Source: Thioclava nitratireducens
GTDB taxonomy: Bacteria; Pseudomonadota; Alphaproteobacteria; Rhodobacterales; Rhodobacteraceae
Reading direction: 5' to 3'
DNA length: 64,000 bases
Assembly: GCF_001940525.2 (NCBI RefSeq)
Contig: NZ_CP019437.1
Span: 1,772,501 to 1,836,500, forward strand
Positions 44,130-53,500 of the stretch are shown here, piece after piece; positions within the stretch are counted from its first letter, which is position 1, and every line of letters begins with the position of its first letter. The position numbers and the translations under genes are program-made. The notes beneath the pieces are model-generated. The model made no database searches, was not told where the DNA came from, and was given only the letters and a program-made list of their open reading frames with translations.

Positions 44130-46358
44130 TCAACTTCCGCACATTCGCCGCGCGGGCGCACCGTCGCTCGCGCCGAAGCCGACGAGTTGGACGGATAGGC
44201 CGAAATCGGTCTCAGGGGCTACACTAGTGGATGACGTGAAGCGGCGCGAGAGGGAAAGATCAACCGCGATGCATTCGGTCTGGTAGCGCAGGCCGAGCTT
44301 GGCGCGCGCAGCGCGCTCGGCGGTGAAGTCGTAACGTGTGCTCATCGTGCCCGACCAGCCGGCGCCCCAGCGCCACGCCGTGTCCAGCATCAGCTCGGAC
44401 ATGTTGTCGTCGCGTCCTTCGGCGGGGTTCTTCTCGAGCCAGAGATAGCCCGCCGAGATGTCGAAGTCAGTTCCGACCCGCGATAGCCGCACCTCGTCGC
44501 GCGACACGGAGAAGTTATCGTCGAACAGCGCGCGGTTCGACAGCGTCAGCCCGTTCGCGGTCGTCAGATGGGTCGCGAGAAGCCAGTCGGATTTCGTGCC
44601 CGACAGCCCGGTGCCCTGCGAGAACTGGTTCAGGTCGCGCTGGCGGAACACACGGCCCGCCGCGACGCCAAGCGACCAGCCGGAGCTGTCATAACGCGTC
44701 CAGCCGAGCCCGACATTGGCGCGCAAACCCGTCTCGCGGGCATCCTCGCCCGGAAATCGGGTCAGCGAGAACAGGTTGCCGCCGTCGAATTCAGGCAGCT
44801 GGCTGTCCTCGTTGGGAGCGTCCTTCAGGTGATCCGGCGCCCAGACGACCTGCGCAACCGGCTCGATCACATAGGCCGCGCGACCGCTCGTCTTGACCCA
44901 GGGCCAGCGGATCTCCGCGGCGACGGTAGGCTGGCCACGCAGGATCGTTTCGCTGAAGGCGGGGTCCTGGTTGGTCTCGATGATGTCGCCCGCGAATTGG
45001 GTCTCGATCGACCCGAGCATGCCCGGCCCGAACAGCCAGTTGCGCCGCCAATCGGCGGTGAGCGAGCCACGCACCATGTCGCGCCCGTCGGGGCGACCGT
45101 CGCCGTTCAGATCGACCGTCGCATTCGAAGCGCGCCGCGTGGCGAGGGTGGAAAACCGCACGCTGGCCTGTCCGCCGATCCCGGCGGGGCGGAAGGTGCG
45201 CAGCCATTCTCCGGTGCCGCTCAGCATTGGCTCGGTGGCGTTGCTCTCACCCGCGCGCAGCGAGTGGACATTGCCGACGCGGGCCCAGATCAATTCGTCG
45301 CTGCGTACCCGTTCGAGCGTGACGCCCGACCACAGGCGGTCATCGTCGCTGAGCCCGTAATTGAGCAGGTAGCTGTCGTCGCTGACCAGCCGAAGCTGCG
45401 CGGTCAGGCGAAACTCGCGCGGAAGCTGCGCCTCGAGATCGCCGAAGAGATAGCCGCGCGTGCCGCTGCGAATGTCGTCTTTGCTCAGCGCGCCGGACCA
45501 TTCCATCTTGCCCCAGTTGAAGGCCTGCCGATAGCGCAGGTTCAGCGTCTCGGTGCGCGAAGTGGCGAAATAGGGCGTCACCGTCAGATCTCGGCTGGGT
45601 CCGAGCGCGATGAAATAGGGTACCAGAAGCCCCGGGCCGAGACCGCTCGTGGTGCGGAAACGCGGAGCGAGGAAGCCCGTCATCCGCTTCACGCCTGGCG
45701 CGGGCAGCCGCAGCCGAGGCAGGTAGGCGATCGGCACGCCGGCCGCGCGGAACTGGGCGTCCTCGAATACGATCTGGCGTGTCGTCGCGTTGTGCACGAC
45801 GCGGCTCGCACGGATTTCCCAAAGCGGCGTCGGATTGGTCCGGCATACCTCGCAAGACGACGCCACGACCTTGTCCATGACGGTGATCGCGCCCTCGCGC
45901 CGCTCGATCCGGGCGGCGGCGAGCTGCAATTCGCGCGCCATCACCATGCGCGCGCTCAGCAGGATGCCGTTTTGCAGGTCGGAGGACAGTTCTGCCTGCG
46001 AGGCGAGGATCACCGCCTGCGACTGGCCGGGCTGAACCAGCCGGATCGGACCTTCGAGGTAAAGCTTGTCCGCCTTCTGGTCATAGACCACGCGTTTTGC
46101 AGACAGCCGGTTCGACTTGTAGAAGACCTCGACATTGCCTTCCGCGACCAACTCGTTCTGGTTGCGGATCGCGACCCGATCGGCCAGCAGCGTCGCCAAT
46201 TCGTCCGAGGCGGGGATCGCCGCACCCTGCGTTGTGGGGGCCGTATCGGTCGCTGTTTGGTCTTGCGCGCGCCCGGGCTGCGGCCCTGCCACGCCAAGCG
46301 CGACGATCAGCGCCAGAGCGCTCGCCCGTCCTGCCAAAGCGCCGAATTGCCGCCGCAT
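44130..46358 (-). CDS. lptD: LPS assembly outer membrane protein LptD
   Basis: The protein has 742 aa. A signal peptide (to about residue 32, ending PGRAQD) precedes the periplasmic jellyroll (about 50-190: NELVAEGNVEVFYKSNRLSAKRVVYDQ), and the rest is a beta-barrel. Cys residues occur in ASSCEVCRTNP and near the C-terminus (TECIAV, RRMCGS), consistent with disulfides linking plug and barrel. LptD inserts LPS in the outer leaflet with LptE. The ATG at 46358 overlaps the lptG stop (TGATG). Confidence 0.95.
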   Translation of the reverse strand: MRRQFGALAGRASALALIVALGVAGPQPGRAQDQTATDTAPTTQGAAIPASDELATLLADRVAIRNQNELVAEGNVEVFYKSNRLSAKRVVYDQKADKLYLEGPIRLVQPGQSQAVILASQAELSSDLQNGILLSARMVMARELQLAAARIERREGAITVMDKVVASSCEVCRTNPTPLWEIRASRVVHNATTRQIVFEDAQFRAAGVPIAYLPRLRLPAPGVKRMTGFLAPRFRTTSGLGPGLLVPYFIALGPSRDLTVTPYFATSRTETLNLRYRQAFNWGKMEWSGALSKDDIRSGTRGYLFGDLEAQLPREFRLTAQLRLVSDDSYLLNYGLSDDDRLWSGVTLERVRSDELIWARVGNVHSLRAGESNATEPMLSGTGEWLRTFRPAGIGGQASVRFSTLATRRASNATVDLNGDGRPDGRDMVRGSLTADWRRNWLFGPGMLGSIETQFAGDIIETNQDPAFSETILRGQPTVAAEIRWPWVKTSGRAAYVIEPVAQVVWAPDHLKDAPNEDSQLPEFDGGNLFSLTRFPGEDARETGLRANVGLGWTRYDSSGWSLGVAAGRVFRQRDLNQFSQGTGLSGTKSDWLLATHLTTANGLTLSNRALFDDNFSVSRDEVRLSRVGTDFDISAGYLWLEKNPAEGRDDNMSELMLDTAWRWGAGWSGTMSTRYDFTAERAARAKLGLRYQTECIAVDLSLSRRFTSSTSVAPETDFGLSVQLVGFGASDGAPARRMCGS

Positions 46359-47476
46359 CACCCATCCTCCCGGTGCAGAAGCCGCGCCAGCGGCAGCATC
46401 AACCCGATCACCGGCGGCGCCCAGGCCGCGAGTAGAACGGGAATCTGTCCGTTATCGCCCAGAACTTGCGCGATATTGCGCAGGAAGAACAAGCCCAGAC
46501 CGGCAGCCAAGGCGAAAAGAACCTTCGCGCCGATGCCGCCGAAGCGCACATGGTCCATCGTGAAGCTCGCCGCAATCAGGACCATCGCAACGAAGAGCAC
46601 CGGCAGCGCGAGCTCCATCTGCAGCCACACGATATGGCGGCGCGCGGAGAAGCCTGCGGCCTCCAGCGAGGCGATGAAGCCCGGCAATTGCCAGATCGGC
46701 ACTGCGGAGGGCTTGCCGAAACTGTCGCGGATGCTCGCCACCGTCAGGTCGGAGGGCAGCGAGAGGCTGTCTTCGATCGTAGCGTCGCGCTCGGGGTTGG
46801 TGGAGTCGCCCAACGGCCAGTCTTTCACGTCCTGCAACTGCCACGCGCCCGGCACCAGCGTCGCGGTTTTCGCGTCGATCCGGCGCACCGGGCCGCGTTG
46901 AGGGTCGAAAATCAGGAAGGTCACTCCATGCAGCGTCGTTGCATCGCCATTCGCGCGATCGGCATGAATCACCGCCTGCGCGAGCGTTTTGCCGTCCGAG
47001 GAAAGCCCCGCGCTTTGTCGCATCCAGACGCCTTCGCGCCCGATCGACACGGTCGAGCCCCCATTGGAGGTGTAGTGATCCAGCAGGGTCTCATAGCGCT
47101 TCGACGTGGCCGAGACGAGCGGGTTGCCCACCAGCAGCGTCAGCAGCCCGAGCACCAGCGCCGCCGCGATCGGTGCGGCCAGCATACGCAGTGCAGACCG
47201 GCCCGCGGCCCGGATCACGACCAGTTCCGAACTGCGCGCGAGAGAGATGAACAGCGCCACCGAGGACAGCATCACGATCAGCGGCAGGATCGTGTAAAGC
47301 GTCTCCGGGATGTTTAGCGCGGAGAGCAACGAGACCTGCAAAAGGCTCAGCCCCTGATCGGAGAAGCGGCGGATTTCCTCGACCACGTCGATCAGGAACA
47401 GGATGCTCCAGAAGCTTGCCGCGACGATCAGGAAGCTGCGGAGAAACCGTTTCGCAAGATAGAGAGCAAGCGTCAC
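46358..47476 (-). CDS. lptG: LPS export ABC transporter permease LptG
   Basis: The protein has 372 aa from a GTG at 47476 overlapping the lptF stop (GTGA). N-terminal membrane helices (FLRSFLIVAASFWSILFLIDVVE, TILPLIVMLSSVALFISLARSSELVVIRAAG) are followed by a periplasmic jellyroll and C-terminal helices. With LptF and LptB it extracts LPS from the inner membrane. LptB is not in this window. Confidence 0.94.
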   Translation of the reverse strand: MTLALYLAKRFLRSFLIVAASFWSILFLIDVVEEIRRFSDQGLSLLQVSLLSALNIPETLYTILPLIVMLSSVALFISLARSSELVVIRAAGRSALRMLAAPIAAALVLGLLTLLVGNPLVSATSKRYETLLDHYTSNGGSTVSIGREGVWMRQSAGLSSDGKTLAQAVIHADRANGDATTLHGVTFLIFDPQRGPVRRIDAKTATLVPGAWQLQDVKDWPLGDSTNPERDATIEDSLSLPSDLTVASIRDSFGKPSAVPIWQLPGFIASLEAAGFSARRHIVWLQMELALPVLFVAMVLIAASFTMDHVRFGGIGAKVLFALAAGLGLFFLRNIAQVLGDNGQIPVLLAAWAPPVIGLMLPLARLLHREDG

Positions 47477-48618
47477 GCGGCAGCCTCCCGCTTGGGCCGG
47501 ATACGGCGCGGACGACCGGACCACCACAGCATGAACAGCACCATCACGATCCCGCCCAGCGTCGGCGCAATCAGGCTCGGCCAGAGCGAGGGGTCGCGCC
47601 CGGAACTGGTTTCGGCGGCGTTCTGAAGTACCTGCATCACGATCAGCCCGCCGATCGCGAGCGTCATCTGCCGCCACATGCCGAAGCGCGAGAAGGTGCC
47701 CATCATCAGCGCCGAGAATCCGATCAGCGCCGCGATCGGGGCCAATAGCGGTTGCGTGATCCGCCGAGCAAGCTCCAGTCGTAGCGCGTCGCGGGCGGCC
47801 TTGGCGCTGTCGGCGCCCGGAGTCGCGTCGAGTCCGCTCCCCGCCATCATCGCGGCGAGGCGCGGGGTCATCATCTCGTCGATCTTCAGCGCCCGCGCTT
47901 TCCCGGACTTGAGGAAGGAGCCGATGTCGTAGGTGAAATTGGCAAAGCGGGTGACAGACAGGTGATCGGAGGGTTTGCGCAGGGTCTGGGCCATACCCGA
48001 GAACATGATCAGTTTCGGCCCCGTCTCGGTCTTCACGATCACCCCCTTGTCGGCGGTATAAATCGTGCTCGTCTGTGCCGAGCGGCTGTCGGAGACGAAG
48101 ATATCCTGCAACTCCCCCAGATCAGAAATGCGCCGTATATAGATCGAGATGCCCGGCGCGGGATGCTGGAACGTGCCTTCGGTGAGGAATTTCGCGGTCA
48201 GGTTCTGCGCGACCTCCTGCTGGCGCTCGGCCAGACGGGCCTTGGCGGCGGGGACGAGGAAGTTCACCAGCAACGCCATCATCACCGAGGCGATCAGCCC
48301 GAAGACCAGTACCGGACGCGCCAGCCGCCAGTTCGAGGTTCCGGTGGCGCGCATCACCACCAATTCGCTGTCCTGATCGAGCCGGTTGAACGCGTAGATC
48401 GTGGCGGCGAAGGCCGCGACCGGCAGCACGATGCGGATGACGTAAGGCAAGGTCAGCGCGGTGAATTCCAGCACCACCGTTGCGGTCTGGCCATCCGAAA
48501 TCAGGCTGTCGAACATGATCACAGCCCGGTTGACCCAATAGACGGAGACCAGCACGAGCGCGAAAAACCCGAACAGCGCCATCAATTTGGACAAAACATA
48601 TCTGTCCAGTCGCGTCAC
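47473..48618 (-). CDS. lptF: LPS export ABC transporter permease LptF
   Basis: The protein has 381 aa from a GTG at 48618. LDRYVLSKLMALFGFFALVLVSVYWVN and the coupling segment QDSELVVMRATGTSNWRLARP mark the family, followed by the periplasmic domain and three C-terminal helices. It is the first gene of the overlapped envelope cluster and is divergent from pepA with 179 bases between. Confidence 0.94.
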   Translation of the reverse strand: MTRLDRYVLSKLMALFGFFALVLVSVYWVNRAVIMFDSLISDGQTATVVLEFTALTLPYVIRIVLPVAAFAATIYAFNRLDQDSELVVMRATGTSNWRLARPVLVFGLIASVMMALLVNFLVPAAKARLAERQQEVAQNLTAKFLTEGTFQHPAPGISIYIRRISDLGELQDIFVSDSRSAQTSTIYTADKGVIVKTETGPKLIMFSGMAQTLRKPSDHLSVTRFANFTYDIGSFLKSGKARALKIDEMMTPRLAAMMAGSGLDATPGADSAKAARDALRLELARRITQPLLAPIAALIGFSALMMGTFSRFGMWRQMTLAIGGLIVMQVLQNAAETSSGRDPSLWPSLIAPTLGGIVMVLFMLWWSGRPRRIRPKREAAA

Positions 48619-48797
48619 GACCCTTCAATACCCCCGAATATTTCCCTTTCTCTAGCCTGTCGGGCGAAGTGAGGGAAGGGCGCAGCGGGGGTGCTTTTCA
48701 TTTTCCGGAGGCAGGGCTAGGCTCTCGCGCGAAATGATGCCAATCGCGACCGCGCGCCGCCGATCCGCGCGACGGTCCCATCTGCGGAGAGCCCCAC

Positions 48798-50267
48798 ATG
48801 ACCCAACCCGTCGCCATCGCCTTCAAGGAAACCGATCCGGAGGGCTTTGTCACCCAAAGCGGGCGGATCGCTCTGATCGTGGGCGGGGACGGCAAGCTGG
48901 GCCAGGCCGGGCGCAAGCTGGACCGCGCGATGAAGGGCGCGATCAAGCGCGCGGTGGATTCGGAAGCCTTCGCGGGTTTGGGTGCGGGCGAGGCGATGAA
49001 TCTGAGCTGGCCCGCCGCGATCGCCGCCGAAGCGGTGCAGCTGGTGCGGCTCGACCGGAAATCCAGTGCCGACGAGGCCCGCAAGGCGGGGGCTGCGATC
49101 GGGGCCAAGCTCGGCGAAGCCGGGGTTCTCGTGGTGGCGCAAGGCCATCCGCGCGCGGCTGATCTGTCGCTGGGGCTAGCGCTGCGCGCCTATCGCTTCG
49201 ACTATCACACCGGCGAGGGCAAGAAGGATTTCGGCCCGGTGACGATCATGGTCGACAAGCCCGAAGAAGTCGCCGCTGCCGCCGCCCCGCATGCAGCACT
49301 CGCCGAGGGGGTGTTCTTCACCCGCGATCTGGTAAACGAGCCCGCAAACATCCTCACCACCGACGATTTCGCCGCCCGCCTCGCCGCGATGCAGGAGCTG
49401 GGCCTCGATGTCGAAATCCTCGAGGAAGAGGACATGAAGAAGCTCGGCATGGGCGCGCTTCTGGGTGTCGGCATGGGCTCGGAAATGCCCTCCAAACTCG
49501 TCGTCATGCAGTGGAAGGGCGGCGAGGAAGGTGAGGCACCCTTCGCGCTCGTCGGCAAGGGCGTCGTCTTCGATGCGGGCGGCATCTCGCTCAAGCCAGG
49601 CGCGGGCATGGAAGAGATGACGATGGATATGGGCGGCGCAGGCGTCGTCTCGGGCGTGATGCGCACGCTGGCGCTGCGCAAGGCCAAGGCGAATGTCGTG
49701 GGCCTCGTGGGCCTCGTCGAGAACATGCCCGACGGGCGCGCGCAACGCCCCGGCGATATCGTGACCTCGATGAAGGGCGACACGATCGAAGTCATCAACA
49801 CCGATGCCGAAGGCCGCCTCGTTCTGGCCGATGTGCTCTGGTATGCGCAGGACCGGTTCAAGCCCAAGGCGATGGTCAATCTCGCCACGCTGACCGGCGC
49901 GGTGATCGTCGCGCTCGGTCACGAGAATGCGGGCCTTTTCGCCAATGATGACAAGTTTGTAGCCGACATTCTTAAAGCGGCGAAGACCGAGGGCGAGGGC
50001 GCGTGGCACATGCCGCTGCAGCCCGCCTATGACAAGGCGCTGAAATCGCGGCTGGCGGATATGCGCAATGTCGGAAACCGCTGGGGCGGCGCGATCACCG
50101 CGGCCGCTTTCCTGAAGCGCTTCGTCAAGGACGAGGTGCCGTGGTGCCATATCGACATCGCGGGCGTCGCGCTTCCGCCGAACGAGACCACGCTGGCCCC
50201 GAAAGGGCCGACCGGCTGGGGCGTGCGCATGCTCGACCGGCTTATCCGCGACAAGTTCGAAGCCTGA
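48798..50267 (+). CDS. pepA: Leucyl aminopeptidase (M17)
   Basis: The protein has 489 aa. The M17 signature NTDAEGRLVLADVLWYA, with VGKGVVFDAGGISLKPG and the metal-binding Lys/Asp residues before it, is intact. It is a hexameric two-metal aminopeptidase that removes N-terminal residues in the cytoplasm. holC follows one base after the stop, the arrangement found in E. coli and many proteobacteria. Confidence 0.97.
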   Translation: MTQPVAIAFKETDPEGFVTQSGRIALIVGGDGKLGQAGRKLDRAMKGAIKRAVDSEAFAGLGAGEAMNLSWPAAIAAEAVQLVRLDRKSSADEARKAGAAIGAKLGEAGVLVVAQGHPRAADLSLGLALRAYRFDYHTGEGKKDFGPVTIMVDKPEEVAAAAAPHAALAEGVFFTRDLVNEPANILTTDDFAARLAAMQELGLDVEILEEEDMKKLGMGALLGVGMGSEMPSKLVVMQWKGGEEGEAPFALVGKGVVFDAGGISLKPGAGMEEMTMDMGGAGVVSGVMRTLALRKAKANVVGLVGLVENMPDGRAQRPGDIVTSMKGDTIEVINTDAEGRLVLADVLWYAQDRFKPKAMVNLATLTGAVIVALGHENAGLFANDDKFVADILKAAKTEGEGAWHMPLQPAYDKALKSRLADMRNVGNRWGGAITAAAFLKRFVKDEVPWCHIDIAGVALPPNETTLAPKGPTGWGVRMLDRLIRDKFEA

Positions 50268-50268
50268 G

Positions 50269-50727
50269 ATGGGGCAGGTCAATTTCTACCATCTGACCCG
50301 CTCCAGTCTCGAGGAGGTGGTGCTGAACCTCGCCTCCCGGGCGGTGGAGCAGGGTTGGAAGGTGGAGTTGCGCGGTACCGATTCCGCGCGCCTCGACTGG
50401 CTCGACCAGAGACTCTGGCTGATGGGAAGCGAGGCGAGCTTTCTGCCGCACGGGCTCGCAGGCGGGCCACATGACGCTTTGCAGCCGATCTTGCTGGGCA
50501 CCGCGCCCGCAGGCGACGGGCGCGAGGCGATGATGGCCGTGGACGGTGCCGAGGTCGCGGCGGAGGAGACCGACGCCCATAAACGCGTCTGGATCCTGTT
50601 CGACGGCAACGACCCGCAGGCGGTGCAACATGCGCGCGGCCAGTGGAAGACACTCACCGGCGCGGGCGCGAAAGCGATCTACTGGTCGGAAGAGGGCGGC
50701 CGCTGGGAGAAGAAGGCGGAGAGTTGA
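50269..50727 (+). CDS. holC: DNA polymerase III subunit chi
   Basis: The protein has 152 aa. VNFYHLTRSSLEEVVLNLASRAVEQGW and LDQRLWLMGSEASFLPHGLAGG are chi-subunit blocks, and the fold ends with QRWKTL-like (GQWKTLTGAGAKAIYWSEEGGRW). Chi connects the clamp loader to SSB. It is coupled to pepA and overlaps the remains of a GNAT gene. Confidence 0.94.
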   Translation: MGQVNFYHLTRSSLEEVVLNLASRAVEQGWKVELRGTDSARLDWLDQRLWLMGSEASFLPHGLAGGPHDALQPILLGTAPAGDGREAMMAVDGAEVAAEETDAHKRVWILFDGNDPQAVQHARGQWKTLTGAGAKAIYWSEEGGRWEKKAES

Positions 50728-50831
50728 GCCCGGTGGAGATCAGCGCAGGATATGCCGGAGATGCGGAGCGCTTCGCCGGTCTCTTCGCGGATAACTTCGC
50801 AGCCTCCGAAGGCCCGACGAAGGTACGCTGA
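50724..50831 (+). pseudogene. N-terminal fragment of a frameshifted GNAT gene
   Basis: From TTG 50724 or GTG 50733 the frame reads VEISAGYAGDAERFAGLFADNFAASEGP and then stops as TKVR. The continuing frame (PDEGTLIGSLVRDIL) is at 50811-50860. The two join naturally if one C is restored in the GGCCCGACGAAGG stretch near 50811-50823. Either the gene is broken in this strain or the base is a sequencing error. Confidence 0.65.
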
Positions 50832-50842
50832 TCGGGTCGCTC

Positions 50843-51271
50843 GTGCGCGACATCCTCGCCCGGACCGACCCCGGCGATCTGTACTGTTTCGTCGCGCGCG
50901 ACGGAGAGACCCTCATCGGCGCAGTCTGCTTCACCCGCCTGCGCTATGTCGAAGATCCACGCCGCGTCTTTCTGCTTTCGCCGATGGCAGTCGCCCCGAC
51001 GCAGCAACGCAAGGGCGTCGGGCAGAGGCTGATCCGTCATGCCCTCGCGGAGCTTTCAGCGGCGGGTGTCGAGGCCGTGCTGACCTATGGTGATCCGGCC
51101 TATTACGGACGGGTGGGATTTGCTCCGATTGCCGAGGCCGCCATTGCTGCGCCCTATCCGCTGACGATCCCGCAGGGCTGGCTCGGCCAATCCCTGAGGC
51201 CGACGCCGCTCGGCACCTTCGCGGGGAGGCCGCATTGCGTGGCAGCCGTCCAGAGACCTGAGATCTGGTGA
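50843..51271 (+). CDS. GNAT family N-acetyltransferase, main part of a frameshifted gene
   Basis: The protein has 142 aa if read from GTG 50843. The acetyl-CoA binding motif VAPTQQRKGVGQRLIRHAL and the strand YGDPAYYGRVGFAPI are intact, so most of the GNAT fold survives. The first about 40 residues of the normal protein are in another frame just upstream. The remaining ORF has no good ribosome site of its own. It would resemble the YhbS-like GNAT group; substrate unknown. Confidence 0.75.
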   Translation: MRDILARTDPGDLYCFVARDGETLIGAVCFTRLRYVEDPRRVFLLSPMAVAPTQQRKGVGQRLIRHALAELSAAGVEAVLTYGDPAYYGRVGFAPIAEAAIAAPYPLTIPQGWLGQSLRPTPLGTFAGRPHCVAAVQRPEIW

Positions 51272-51274
51272 GCG

Positions 51275-52090
51275 CTACCGCAGCCGGTCGGGCTCCAGCA
51301 CCATCACGGTCGGCTCGCGCGGCAAGGTTCTGAGCGAGACGATCACCTCGCTCACGCCCGGCCGCTCGACCGCGAAGACACCCTTCATCCCGTCGAGAAA
51401 GCTCTGCAGGGTCGGCTCGCCGAACCAATGGACCGGGATCACGATGCGTGAGCGCAACCGGTTCAGGATGCGGATCATCGTCGGCTGATCGACCGTGTAG
51501 GATCCGTCCACCGCTGCCATCACGACGTCGAGCCGCCCGAGCGCCGCATATTGCGCGGGATCGGGCTCGTGATGCAGGTGGCCCAGATGGCCGATACACA
51601 GCCCCGCCACCTCGAAAACGAAGATCGAGTTGCCGTTCTCCTCGACCCCGCCCCAGCTGCGGATATCAGTGGGCACATTGCGGATCAGCATCTCGCCCAG
51701 ATCGAGATGATGCTCGGCAGCGATGCCGAACTGATCCGACCAGCCCTTAAGCGCCACCGTCCCGTCCGGGATCATATCGGTCATATGGCTCGAATGAGCA
51801 TGGTTCATCGTGACGTAATCGGGGGCAAACCGGGCCCCGCCGGTCCAGCCGTTGAAATCGGTAATGACCGACAGCCCGCCCTCGGTCTGCAACAGCACCA
51901 TCGAATGGTCGATGTAATGCAGCCGCACCGATTGGTCCGGCACCGGGTCGGACCAACTGGCCTTGTGCAGATATTCGATCCCGGGCGCTGCATCGGCGAT
52001 CGCGATGCAGTGGCTGATCCGCTGGTTCTGCGCGGCCGCGACGACCGGCGCAAGCGTGGTGAAGAGGGCGAGAAGTAGGGCGCGGAACAT
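51275..52090 (-). CDS. Exported MBL-fold metallo-hydrolase-like protein
   Basis: The protein has 271 aa. A signal peptide (FRALLLALFTTLAPVVAAAQ) is followed by an MBL-type core: IDHSMVLLQTEGGLSVITDFNG, TMNHAHSSHMTDMIP with the metal-binding His cluster in a variant form (NHAHSSH), LCIGHLGHLHHEPD and VIPVHWFGEP. This resembles the UlaG-like lactonase group. AGGAGG precedes the ATG. Substrate unknown; location probably periplasmic. It converges on the GNAT gene with a 3-base gap. Confidence 0.8.
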   Translation of the reverse strand: MFRALLLALFTTLAPVVAAAQNQRISHCIAIADAAPGIEYLHKASWSDPVPDQSVRLHYIDHSMVLLQTEGGLSVITDFNGWTGGARFAPDYVTMNHAHSSHMTDMIPDGTVALKGWSDQFGIAAEHHLDLGEMLIRNVPTDIRSWGGVEENGNSIFVFEVAGLCIGHLGHLHHEPDPAQYAALGRLDVVMAAVDGSYTVDQPTMIRILNRLRSRIVIPVHWFGEPTLQSFLDGMKGVFAVERPGVSEVIVSLRTLPREPTVMVLEPDRLR

Positions 52091-52284
52091 GGCGAGCCTC
52101 CTTTTGCCTTAGCGTAAAGCGAAAAGCTGATTCCGGTCTATGCCCCCACGTAAGATGCCGTGCGACCCCCGACGATTTCAAAGGGCTGACCGCGAAAAGA
52201 TCGTCGCTTTGCCCAAGTTTTGCCGCGTTTCTTCATAGGATCAAATTCAACGGAAGATCGATGATTGTTTCACTTGGAGTCGCC

Positions 52285-53418
52285 ATGTCCCTCGCCACAC
52301 TTGACCAAACCGCTTATCAGAGCGCGCGCGACAGTTCCTTCCAGGATCTTCTGGTTTACGCGGCCAAGAAGTCGGGCCGTTCGGTGTTGCAGGTGCTGCG
52401 CGACTATCGCCAACTTGCGAAGTCGGAGACGCGGATCAACCTCGTCGAATATGTGCGCTTCGGGCTTTACGACATTGCACGCCACGATCAGGCAGAGCGC
52501 GCGCGGTTCCTGTCCAACGACCTGCACTGGCCGATCGTCAATGTCGTGAACAACCGCGGCTGGTACAGCGCCGCAGAGGACAAGGCGCTGGCCTCAACGC
52601 TTCTTGGCGCCGCGGGGGTGCCGATCCCCGAGACTGTCGCTGTGCTCGACCCCTCGCAGCGCCTCTACCACGGGATGGGGGAGCGGATCAGCGATGCGAA
52701 CCAGCTGAGGGCTTTCCTTCTCGCGCGCCCAGGGCAGCAATTCTTCGGCAAGATCGTGGATGGCATGGTCAGCTTCGGTGCGTTCCGGATCGAACACGCG
52801 GATGCCGAGATGATCCATTGCGCCGGCCAGGAGCCGATGAGCTACGACGATTTCGCCGAGCAGACGCTCGCCAAGAATGCCTATGTGCTTCAGCCGGTGC
52901 TCCAGAACCACGCCGCCTTGCAGCCTTATGCCTCTGCTCTGGCCACGGTGCGGATGGTGAACCTGCTCACGAATGACGGGCTGCGTGTGCCAATGGCGGC
53001 GATCAAGCTGCCGCAAGGCGATAATATCGCCGATGCGTTCTGGCGCCCCGGAAATCTCGCCTGCGGAATCGACGTCCCGACCGGTCGCATTCGCACCGTC
53101 GCGCGACGCGGGATCGAGGTCGAATTCCTCGAAGATCATCCCGACCGGCCTGGCCTGATGGGGATGGAACTGCCTTTCTGGAAAGAACTCCTCGAAATCA
53201 ACGAGCGGGCCGCGCGCAGCTTCGCCCCCGTCCGGTATCAATCCACCGATATCGCCATCACTGCGGATGGCCCCGTTGTGGTAGAGATCAACGCAGGCGG
53301 CGGGTTCGATCTTCCGCAATATTCCAATGGTCGCGGCATGCTCACTCCGGAGGTGCGCGCCTTTTTCGAAAGCTGCGGGGTGAAGTTCCGCCCGAAAAAG
53401 AGCCTGCTGCCCTTCTGA
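52285..53418 (+). CDS. Sugar-transfer-associated ATP-grasp protein
   Basis: The protein has 377 aa from the ATG at 52285 (GGAG site); an in-frame ATG at 52261 lacks one. The C-terminal ATP-grasp elements [23 protein letters not shown] and earlier [16 protein letters not shown] and [14 protein letters not shown] fit the ATPgrasp_ST family seen in polysaccharide loci. The N-terminal 100 residues ([42 protein letters not shown]) precede the core. No glycosyltransferase neighbours exist here, so its target is unknown. Confidence 0.75.
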   Translation: MSLATLDQTAYQSARDSSFQDLLVYAAKKSGRSVLQVLRDYRQLAKSETRINLVEYVRFGLYDIARHDQAERARFLSNDLHWPIVNVVNNRGWYSAAEDKALASTLLGAAGVPIPETVAVLDPSQRLYHGMGERISDANQLRAFLLARPGQQFFGKIVDGMVSFGAFRIEHADAEMIHCAGQEPMSYDDFAEQTLAKNAYVLQPVLQNHAALQPYASALATVRMVNLLTNDGLRVPMAAIKLPQGDNIADAFWRPGNLACGIDVPTGRIRTVARRGIEVEFLEDHPDRPGLMGMELPFWKELLEINERAARSFAPVRYQSTDIAITADGPVVVEINAGGGFDLPQYSNGRGMLTPEVRAFFESCGVKFRPKKSLLPF

Positions 53419-53500
53419 TCGCTCTTCGCTCTGCTGCCGCGCGCGGCCTTCCCTTTGCGCCGCTTTGGGTCTATCAGCCGGGGCCGAAGGAGAGCCCCAG

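Noticed and set aside
44568..46901. 777-codon plus-strand open frame opposite lptD
   Set aside because: Antisense shadow of LptD; no plausible protein family and no initiation signals.
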